64,000 nt of DNA from Colwellia sp. RSH04. Its GTDB lineage: Bacteria > Pseudomonadota > Gammaproteobacteria > Enterobacterales > Alteromonadaceae. The translations under genes and the position numbers were made by a program. The notes under the pieces were generated by a model, which did no database searches, was not told the DNA's origin, and worked only from the letters and a program-made list of their open reading frames with translations. Location of the stretch: contig NZ_QXIO01000001.1 in NCBI RefSeq assembly GCF_003545765.1, forward strand, positions 434,001 through 498,000. The letters are read 5' to 3'. Positions 57,361 through 64,000 of the stretch are shown one piece after another (positions within the stretch are counted from its first letter, which is position 1; each line of letters begins with the position of its first letter).

Positions 57361-57711
57361 ATGAAAACAGCAAAATCATTAACACTAGGTATTACAGCAA
57401 CATTATCACTATTAGTAATGAGCTTACCGAGTCAAGCAGCAACACCTTCATATATGGAAACAGCATTAATCAGCGTTTGTAAAGCAGCACAAAGTAATAG
57501 TGTACAAAAGCTCAATCAACAAACGAAAACATTTAGACTGAAAAAAAGAACCGTCGCTTTAGGTGTTATGTGTAATGGTGAAGATATCATTAGCTTTGCC
57601 GAGACACATGGCGCGGATAAAACAGCAGCTAAATTGCAAAAAAGTATTAGTAATGTCAGCATCACCGATATTGCGGCTGTATCTAAAATTAACGTGAGCT
57701 TTAAATTGTAG
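57361..57711 (+). CDS. DUF3718 domain protein, paralogue 1
   Basis: A 116-aa secreted protein. The signal peptide ends LPSQA near residue 26; the mature domain of 90 aa has two Cys (CKAAQSNSV, VMCNGED), probably disulfide-bonded, plus LNQQTKTFRLKKRTVAL, DIISFAETHGADKTAAKL and a C-terminal helix. This matches the DUF3718 family of Alteromonadales. Function unknown. A second copy lies 535 bases downstream. Confidence 0.85.
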   Translation: MKTAKSLTLGITATLSLLVMSLPSQAATPSYMETALISVCKAAQSNSVQKLNQQTKTFRLKKRTVALGVMCNGEDIISFAETHGADKTAAKLQKSISNVSITDIAAVSKINVSFKL

Positions 57712-58245
57712 ACTCATTGAAGGATTTAGCATTTGATGAACAAACCAGATAGGGCATTTACTCTTTACCGGTAAATGCCTAGTCTACCTTCTCTAGCACT
57801 ATTCCCCAGCACCCCACTTCTATTGCTCATGAACTTTGAGTTACCTTCAATACTTTACTCTCTGAGAGTGACGATTAACTTCCAGTTAAGCCGACTGTAG
57901 CTTAACAAATAACACTAAAAACTTTTCGTTAAAAAAATCATATCTCCCTAAAAAGGGCATAAATTTAGTCATAATTTAAGACCCTCATCGTAAGACCAAC
58001 AACAACTACACCAGCTTTCGTATGTCTAAATATCAACAGGTGTAAATAATTGTAACAACTCTACTAAACCTCAATAAATTGTTCCATATACCTTTCAACC
58101 ACTTAGTGTTTTTACGTAGTTTTTACGTAGGGGTTTTGCTTACATCCAAGTCAAAAAAACAGGTAACCTTTTTCGAAAAACAAGCCACTATTATTCATGA
58201 GCGATACATATGATGTCTCGTAATTTTAAATCTAGGGAGAAGACC
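57712..58245. other. Intergenic region between DUF3718 paralogues
   Basis: A gap of more than 500 bases. It contains a 9-bp hairpin (GGCATTTAC with GTAAATGCC, 57753-57779), probably the end of the first gene's transcript, and the conserved element at 58166-58202. The rest has no frame or repeat I can support. Confidence 0.5.
58166..58202 (+). promoter_or_regulatory. Conserved upstream element of second DUF3718 gene
   Basis: CCTTTTTCGAAAAACAAGC then CACTATTATTCATGAG, parallel to 57270-57310. A TATTAT-type -10 (58190-58195) is again present. The coordinated structure suggests the paralogues duplicated together with their promoter and kept it. Confidence 0.5.
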
Positions 58246-58590
58246 ATGAAAAACGTAAAAGCAACATTACTAGCATTAACTACAGCCGTATCAGCAATTG
58301 CAATCAGCGCACCAAGTCAAGCAGCTATGAATCCTTATATGGAGTCAGCATTAATTGAAGTCTGTAAAGCAGCACAAAGCAATAGCGTACAAAAGTTAAA
58401 CCAAACAACTAAAAGTTACCGTCTAAAAAATAAAACTGTTGCACTTAAATTAATGTGTAATGGTGAAGATGTGATTAGTTTTGCCGAAAGTAACGGCGCA
58501 GATAAAACAGCAGCGAAACTTCAACATAGCATAGGACAAGTAGGTATCACCGATATCGCCGCAGTATCTAAATTAAAAGTGACTTTTTAA
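58246..58590 (+). CDS. DUF3718 domain protein, paralogue 2
   Basis: A 114-aa secreted protein starting at the ATG at 58246 (Shine-Dalgarno AGGGAGAAGACC); the in-frame ATG at 58210 has none. The signal peptide ends APSQA. The mature part is about 70% identical by eye to the first paralogue, keeping both Cys (VCKAAQSNSVQKLNQ, LMCNGEDVISFAE) and ending ITDIAAVSKLKV. Function unknown; clearly a tandem duplicate. Confidence 0.87.
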   Translation: MKNVKATLLALTTAVSAIAISAPSQAAMNPYMESALIEVCKAAQSNSVQKLNQTTKSYRLKNKTVALKLMCNGEDVISFAESNGADKTAAKLQHSIGQVGITDIAAVSKLKVTF

Positions 58591-58625
58591 CTTAAATTAG
58601 AGAAATGCAATGCGATTAGTAATAT

Positions 58626-58652
58626 AGCACTCAATAAAAACTATTGAGTGCT
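58626..58652 (+). terminator. Terminator of second DUF3718 gene
   Basis: A perfect 11-bp stem (AGCACTCAATA with TATTGAGTGCT), 5-base loop, then TGTTTATCTTT. It lies between convergent genes and may also slow transcription from the mrcB-like gene. Confidence 0.75.
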
Positions 58653-58680
58653 TGTTTATCTTTACCACTCCAATAGCTCA

Positions 58681-60987
58681 CTAATCACCAAAGATCCTTT
58701 CAAGCCAAGAGCGATTATCTTCTTTAACTTTTAAACACTGCTCTGAGATTCTAATACCTGCTGAAATAGCTGGGTAACTAACAGTACCGTCGCAACTGTG
58801 TTTTACAGCATTACCTGTTTTTAACTCAAATAATGTCATAGCGACACTTTCAGGTGTTGATAATTGGTAAGATGCTACACCATGCTTTTTCATGAAATCA
58901 GCAAACAGCGTCAAAGCACCATTACTGCCTGTTAAGCCTGTGGGCTTATTATTATCTTTTCCTACCCATGTAGTGACTAAGTTATTATTGTCATACCCTA
59001 CAAACCAACTATCTCTTAAATCATTACTGGTGCCCGTTTTTCCTGCTAAATTTGCACCCTTAACCCGCCAAGATAATGATTTTGCAGTACCTGTTTTCGT
59101 GACTTGATTAAGCGCAAAGTTCATTAAGTAACTTGCGTTGGTCGAAAAACGTTGTTCAATTTCATTGGCATATTGCCAGAGAGTCTCACCTTGAGATGAA
59201 ACAACTTTAGTCATTGCATGAGCTTCAATGAATTGTCCTTTAGCGGCAATAGGCAAATATAATTGATTCACCTCCAAAGGCGACATATTAATAGCCCCTA
59301 GCAACATAGAGGGTCTCATTATTATATCTTGTTGGTAACCTAATAAATGAATAGCATCAGCCACTTTATTTAACCCTAGGCTCATCCCCAAGTTTACCGT
59401 GGGTACATTTAAGGACTGAATTAAGGCTTCAATTAGCGGCACTTGCCCCCGAAATTGACCATCATAGTTTTTAGGTTGCCATTGCTGCCCTTTCTCACTA
59501 TTTAAAGTAATGGCTTTATCATCGAGTAAAGTCGCGAAGTTATATTCTTCATACCGTTCTAATGCAGCAAGGTATATTGCTGGCTTTATCAACGAGCCTA
59601 CCGGTCTTTTTGCTGAGAGTGCTCGATTAAACCCAGCAAAGTTTGTATCCCTATCACCCACAACCGCTTTGATCTCACCCGAAGATATATCGGTAACTAT
59701 CATGGCTGTTTGCAAATTAGTCTGCTGGTGTTTGTTTTCAAGTAACGGTAATTGCTGCGCAATAGTTTGCTCTACTAACTGCTGGCTATGTAGAGAAAAC
59801 CCCGTATACACTTTAATACCCGATTTTTGTAACTCAAAAGGAATAGTCTGTTTTAATTCTTTTTTAACCAGTTGCATATAGGCTGGGTATTTTTGCTGAC
59901 TAAAACGGCGCTGTTTACGAATTTGTAATCGTGACTCTAACGCTAAAACAAATTCATCTTTTGATAAAAAGTTTTGCTCAAACATTAATCTGAGAATTAA
60001 ATCTCTTCTCTCTTTTGCTCGATTTCTATGCTTCCAAGGATCATAATAACTTGGCCCTTTAACTTGGGCGATAAGTAAGGCAGTTTGTGCATGATTTAAT
60101 TCTTGAATGGGTTTACCAAAATAAAATTTTGCGGCTAAACCAAAGCCATAAATGCCATTTGCATAGTGTTGACCTAAATAGACTTCATTAACATAGGCTT
60201 CAAGCAATTGATCTTTGCTGTATCTAAATTCTAAAATAAGAGCCATCAAGGCTTCTTTAACTTTTCGCGTTAAGCTCTTTTCTCGCGTTAAGTACATATT
60301 TTTAACAAGCTGCTGAGTGAGCGTACTACCACCTTGAACCGTGCGACCTGCACGTAAATTGTTATAAAACGCTCTTAAAATAGCAAAGGGGGAAACGCCT
60401 TTATGATGGTAGAAATTTTTATCTTCGATTAACAATAAGGTATCAAGCAGTTGCTCAGGTATATCTTCCAAACCCACTAACACTCTGTCTTCTTGATTAT
60501 TTGCGACTATTCTTGCTAAAAGAACGGGCTCTAAAAAAATTTGCTGAACACGCTCATCATTGACATAAATATGCACTACCCGATTATTTTCTTGATCTAT
60601 GGTGATTATTTTTTCCTGTACTAGCCCTTCTTGATGTTCAAATGCGCGCTGAAAAATAATCAACCGACTTTTCGATTGCGCAAACTCACCCGCATGCTTC
60701 ACTTCACTGACTTTTTGATAGCCATTGGCCAATAATGATGCAGCAAGTTTAGGTAAATCAATTAACGCGTCATAATCAATTTGTTCTGCTTTACCATACA
60801 CTTGAACAGGTATATGCCAACGCTGGCCTTCAAAAGTTTTTGTCACTTTAGCATCTAAATAAATCATATAGATAACTAGGGACATAATGACTGCAAAGCT
60901 AAACTTTAACAGTGTCATCATTAGCCAATTTGACCATGACTTTTTCGGTTGTGGTGTTGTTTTATTTGAGGGCTTTTTTCTAGGCAT
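58681..60987 (-). CDS. mrcB: Bifunctional penicillin-binding protein 1b
   Basis: Class A PBP that polymerises and cross-links peptidoglycan. The 768-aa protein has a short basic cytoplasmic end, one TM helix (about 21-45), a UB2H-like domain (about 60-140, the LpoB-binding site in E. coli), a GT51 glycosyltransferase domain with LLLIEDKNFYHHKGVSP and GGSTLTQQLVKNMYL, and a transpeptidase domain with SxxK in KRPVGSLIKPAIYL, SLN (LIQSLNVPT) and KTGTSNDLRDSW. It is divergent from nothing: it starts 12 bases after hrpB, as a likely two-gene unit. Confidence 0.96.
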   Translation of the reverse strand: MPRKKPSNKTTPQPKKSWSNWLMMTLLKFSFAVIMSLVIYMIYLDAKVTKTFEGQRWHIPVQVYGKAEQIDYDALIDLPKLAASLLANGYQKVSEVKHAGEFAQSKSRLIIFQRAFEHQEGLVQEKIITIDQENNRVVHIYVNDERVQQIFLEPVLLARIVANNQEDRVLVGLEDIPEQLLDTLLLIEDKNFYHHKGVSPFAILRAFYNNLRAGRTVQGGSTLTQQLVKNMYLTREKSLTRKVKEALMALILEFRYSKDQLLEAYVNEVYLGQHYANGIYGFGLAAKFYFGKPIQELNHAQTALLIAQVKGPSYYDPWKHRNRAKERRDLILRLMFEQNFLSKDEFVLALESRLQIRKQRRFSQQKYPAYMQLVKKELKQTIPFELQKSGIKVYTGFSLHSQQLVEQTIAQQLPLLENKHQQTNLQTAMIVTDISSGEIKAVVGDRDTNFAGFNRALSAKRPVGSLIKPAIYLAALERYEEYNFATLLDDKAITLNSEKGQQWQPKNYDGQFRGQVPLIEALIQSLNVPTVNLGMSLGLNKVADAIHLLGYQQDIIMRPSMLLGAINMSPLEVNQLYLPIAAKGQFIEAHAMTKVVSSQGETLWQYANEIEQRFSTNASYLMNFALNQVTKTGTAKSLSWRVKGANLAGKTGTSNDLRDSWFVGYDNNNLVTTWVGKDNNKPTGLTGSNGALTLFADFMKKHGVASYQLSTPESVAMTLFELKTGNAVKHSCDGTVSYPAISAGIRISEQCLKVKEDNRSWLERIFGD

Positions 60988-60998
60988 GTAATTAAAGT

Positions 60999-63554
60999 CT
61001 ATGGTTGAATGTGACGTTTGGTTTTATTTGTTGCTTTTGCATTTGCTGGGTCATCAGGCCAATAATGTTTAGGGTAACGACTTTTCATGTCTTTTTGTAC
61101 TAACTCATAGCTCCCACTCCAAAAAGCGACAAGATCTTGAGTCAATTGTATAGGTCTCTGGGCTGGAGATAATAACTCTAATAATAACGGCATGCCTTGT
61201 TTATTCTGTACTACACTAACATTTTGATAGATACCAATAACAGGTGTAACACTTTCACCATAAAGCTCTTGCATGGGTAATGACACTTTAGGTGACGCCT
61301 CCATGCTGTACGTTATTGGGCAACGGCGCCCTGTCGGACCTATATAGTGAGTAGGTGCCGCTTGTTCTAGTAGCTGTTGCTGCTGATAATCAAACAATGA
61401 CAGCAACATAGTCGATAAATTTAGTTTATCTAATTGCTCTTTACTGACCACATCACTAACAAAAGGTTGAAACCAAAGCGAAAGTTGCTCAAGTAACATT
61501 GCTTCACTGTACGATGGTACAGTTATCTTACTATCTTGCTGTTGATAATGAGCTAACCACTGCCACCTCGCGATAAGTAACTTATCTTGCTTACTCCAAT
61601 TAAGAAAACCTATCCCTTTCCTAACAATCTGCTCAGCCCAAACAGGTGAGAAGTCTTGTAAGCTTTCATTGCGCGATAGCGGTTGCTCTTCAATAACAAT
61701 TGCAGCAAATCTTCGCTGCTTTCGCTGAATAATTCTATTTCGTTTTTCATCAAAGAAAGCATGCTGTTTTTCAATAATTTTTTCTGAAAAATATTGTTCA
61801 AGAGCTAACAATGAAACACTAGCAGCAAGTCTTACTTTAGCGCCTGATTTCAGTTGCATCATATCGGCGATAACAATATAAGGTTCGCCAGCGAGTACAT
61901 CATCTTCATTTAAAGAAACACCTTTGCCATTAGTACAAATATATTCGCCTCGCACTTCTCTACTTTTAGCGATACGCTCTGGAAAAGCAAAAGCAAGTAA
62001 TATTCCGCTATGTTCCAGTGAAACATTATTGAAATTTAGCTCTATAGATAAGGCACTAGCAAGATTTCTAGCTTGTTTAAAAATTCTTTGGTAACTCGGT
62101 TTTCGTTGAGCACTCCCACCAATTAATGCTTGTAATCGTAGTGTAAAATCACAATTATATTGTCCTTGCTCTTTCGTAAAAATATCACGTTCTTCAAGTG
62201 TTGCCGTTATTAAACACGCAAGCGCTACTTGCTGTGATTGAGGAGAAAAATTGCTCTTTGCAGATAAAATCATATGTGCAAACCGAGGATGACAGTTTAA
62301 GCGTGAAACCTGCTCTCCATGTGTAGTTAATTGTCTTTGCTCGTTGATAATATTAAGGCTGAGTAATTCATGCCATGCTTGTTGCTCAATGATGGCTTTA
62401 GGTAATTCAAGCATGGGTAAATCTGCTAATTGATTAACTCCCCACCTTGCTGCTTCCATAATAGTAGGTAACAAATCTTCTTGCTGTATCGCATGAGTAC
62501 TTTGCTCAGGACGTCGTTGAAAATCCTCTTTTGCATATAACCTAATACATTTACCCGGCATAAGTCGACCTGCTCGACCTGCTCGTTGTACTGCTGATGC
62601 TTTGGCGATATTTCGTTGAATAAGTTTATTGGTTAACGTTGCACTATTATAGATAGCTACTTTTTCAACACCGCTATCTATTACTAAATCAATTCCCTCT
62701 ATCGTTAGCGATGTTTCAGCAATATTGGTTGCTAGCACTAGTTTTCGTTGCTGCATGCTACAAGACTGAATAGCTTGTTGCTGCTCTTTAAGTGGCAACT
62801 CACCATATAAAGGTGAAATAACAACATCAGTAAATTCCATCCTCGACAGTTCAGTCGCAATATATTTAATATCAGCAACACCAGGTAAAAATGCCAAAAT
62901 AGAACCTTGATGTGTCGCTAGTTGTTGCTTGATAACGAATAATGCATGCTCGCGCCAAAACTGGTTAGCGTTGGCTGGCATATACGCTATGTCGACAGAG
63001 AAACTTCTCCCTTCACTGTGTATCGCAATAGCATCAGGTATCGCCGCTGATAATACGCTAATATCTAACGTTGCTGACATAAGCAATAAGGTTAAATCTT
63101 CACGCAAAGCTTGCTGAACCTCACGCGCAAGCGCAAACGCTAAATCTCCTTGTAAACTTCTTTCATGAAATTCATCAAAAACAATTAACGCCGTGTGCGC
63201 TAATTCTGCATCATTTTGAATTAACTGCGTAAGGATCCCTTCGGTGATCACTTCTAAGCGAGTAGACTTTGATACTTTGCTTTCATTTCGTACTCGATAA
63301 CCTATCGTTTTGCCAACAGGCTCAGATAATTGACTGGCCAAAAAAGTCGCAATGTTTTTCACCGCAAGGCGTCTAGGTTGTAGCAAATAAATTTTCTGCT
63401 GAGAAAATTTTGCCATAGTTAACAGCCATAAAGGTAAACAAGTTGATTTACCTGCACCAGGCGGCGCAGATAAAATAACCGTATTATGCTGATTTAAGGT
63501 TTGGCAAAAAGTGTCTTTTATGGCTTCAATAGGTAATGAAGAAGGTACTGACAT
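60999..63554 (-). CDS. hrpB: ATP-dependent helicase HrpB
   Basis: DEAH-type helicase of 851 aa. It has Walker A VILSAPPGAGKSTCLPLWLL, Walker B as DEFHERSLQGDLAF (DEFH, typical of HrpB), motif III MSATLD, motif V TNIAETSLTIEG and motif VI QRAGRAGR. A C-terminal HrpB-specific domain follows (about 500-851). The usual partner in gammaproteobacteria is mrcB, which follows here. The RNA or DNA substrate in bacteria is unclear. Confidence 0.96.
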   Translation of the reverse strand: MSVPSSLPIEAIKDTFCQTLNQHNTVILSAPPGAGKSTCLPLWLLTMAKFSQQKIYLLQPRRLAVKNIATFLASQLSEPVGKTIGYRVRNESKVSKSTRLEVITEGILTQLIQNDAELAHTALIVFDEFHERSLQGDLAFALAREVQQALREDLTLLLMSATLDISVLSAAIPDAIAIHSEGRSFSVDIAYMPANANQFWREHALFVIKQQLATHQGSILAFLPGVADIKYIATELSRMEFTDVVISPLYGELPLKEQQQAIQSCSMQQRKLVLATNIAETSLTIEGIDLVIDSGVEKVAIYNSATLTNKLIQRNIAKASAVQRAGRAGRLMPGKCIRLYAKEDFQRRPEQSTHAIQQEDLLPTIMEAARWGVNQLADLPMLELPKAIIEQQAWHELLSLNIINEQRQLTTHGEQVSRLNCHPRFAHMILSAKSNFSPQSQQVALACLITATLEERDIFTKEQGQYNCDFTLRLQALIGGSAQRKPSYQRIFKQARNLASALSIELNFNNVSLEHSGILLAFAFPERIAKSREVRGEYICTNGKGVSLNEDDVLAGEPYIVIADMMQLKSGAKVRLAASVSLLALEQYFSEKIIEKQHAFFDEKRNRIIQRKQRRFAAIVIEEQPLSRNESLQDFSPVWAEQIVRKGIGFLNWSKQDKLLIARWQWLAHYQQQDSKITVPSYSEAMLLEQLSLWFQPFVSDVVSKEQLDKLNLSTMLLSLFDYQQQQLLEQAAPTHYIGPTGRRCPITYSMEASPKVSLPMQELYGESVTPVIGIYQNVSVVQNKQGMPLLLELLSPAQRPIQLTQDLVAFWSGSYELVQKDMKSRYPKHYWPDDPANAKATNKTKRHIQP

Positions 63555-63663
63555 AAGGAAAAGGTCTCAACTTACAACTGCGCCAGTGTAGCTACTTTGC
63601 TACTTTGATACAAATACCTAACTAAAAATCTTGAACAAAAATCGCTAACTCGTTGAACTTGCC

Positions 63664-63669
63664 TATAAT
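63664..63669 (+). promoter_or_regulatory. Candidate -10 of the thioesterase gene
   Basis: A perfect TATAAT 41 bases upstream of the thioesterase ATG in the divergent gap with hrpB. No good -35 at 16-18 bases was found, so the call is tentative. Confidence 0.4.
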
Positions 63670-63709
63670 TAACACAATGAACTCTTAAAAAATACGTTAA
63701 GGTTTTTTT

Positions 63710-64000
63710 ATGATGAAGAAAACACAAGAGAATAGTGTTGAATTTTGCTTTTTAGCCGAGCCTACAGATGTAAATTTTGGCGGCAAAGTACATGGTGGCA
63801 TGGTAATGAAATGGATTGACCAAGCATCTTACGCTTGTGCGGCTAAATGGAGTAAGCGTTATAGCGTCACTATTTCAGCCAATGGCATTCGATTTATTCG
63901 TCCTATTTTGGTTGGCCAAATGATTACCGTTTGCGCCCGCATTGTGCATACAGGCAGAAGTAGTATGCATATTTATGTGGTAGTACGGGCTTGTGATCCT
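63710..64000 (+). CDS. Acyl-CoA thioesterase, hotdog fold (partial, cut by window end)
   Basis: The first 97 codons of a hotdog-fold enzyme that hydrolyses acyl-CoA. It begins MMKKTQENSVEFCFLAEPTD (second ATG at 63713) with AAGG seven bases upstream. The family motif is NFGGKVHGGMVMKWIDQASY, followed by FIRPILVGQMITVCARIVHT. It resembles the acyl-CoA thioesterase group containing YciA. It runs off the window and the C-terminal part is missing. It is divergent from hrpB. Confidence 0.88.
   Translation, partial: MMKKTQENSVEFCFLAEPTDVNFGGKVHGGMVMKWIDQASYACAAKWSKRYSVTISANGIRFIRPILVGQMITVCARIVHTGRSSMHIYVVVRACDP

Overview
This 64 kb window looks like a chromosomal segment of an AT-rich marine gammaproteobacterium of the order Alteromonadales, most like Colwellia or a close relative (Colwelliaceae). 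That placement is inferred from the low GC content, the conserved ndk-rlmN-pilW-rodZ-ispG-hisS-yfgM-bamB-der gene order, a classical thrLABC operon, a PEP-CTERM protein and DUF3718 proteins. No similarity search was possible. No rRNA, tRNA or CRISPR array was seen.

Layout. 0.2-3.1 kb: xseA, a secreted PA14-like PEP-CTERM protein and a YcgR-like PilZ protein. 3.3-14.5 kb: the housekeeping block, read on the minus strand from ndk to der, in which PilW is enlarged by a long acidic linker and a C-terminal LysM domain. 14.7-21.9 kb: malic enzyme, iscX, an Lrp-family regulator, a membrane protein, a putative outer-membrane barrel, a YegD-like Hsp70 protein and a DUF2164 protein. 21.9-32.1 kb: an accessory island with a REP-associated (Y1) transposase, two identical 52-bp repeats, truncated gene remnants and an unusual secreted Rhs locus. 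In that locus a 2440-aa YD-repeat shell carrying about 13 fibronectin-III-like domains lacks the Rhs core. The core lies in a separate downstream gene with its own signal peptide, and that gene overlaps a small two-TM gene that may encode immunity.

32.4-47.5 kb: an M3 peptidase lipoprotein, a secreted EF-hand protein, the glrK-qseG-glrR (qseEGF) two-component operon, a Sel1-type membrane protein, a LysR/thioredoxin divergent pair with nnrS, a 2-hydroxyacid dehydrogenase, an Ig-like lipoprotein, a GNAT acetyltransferase and a small winged-helix-like protein. Between the EF-hand gene and glrK lie a sigma-54-like promoter facing the EF-hand gene and one perfect plus one imperfect TGTC-N10-GACA (GlrR-type) site. 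This suggests the EF-hand gene is a local GlrR target.

47.6-53.3 kb: thrL-thrA-thrB-thrC-ung. The 24-codon Thr/Ile-rich leader peptide and its attenuator are clear, and ung starts four bases after thrC. 53.5-55.4 kb: an overlapping CheY / CheC-like / PAS-GGDEF signalling operon. 55.8-58.6 kb: a YgjP-type metalloprotease, yebG with a consensus LexA box, and two tandem DUF3718 paralogues. 58.7-64 kb: a PBP1b-type penicillin-binding protein, hrpB, and the start of a hotdog acyl-CoA thioesterase cut by the window end.
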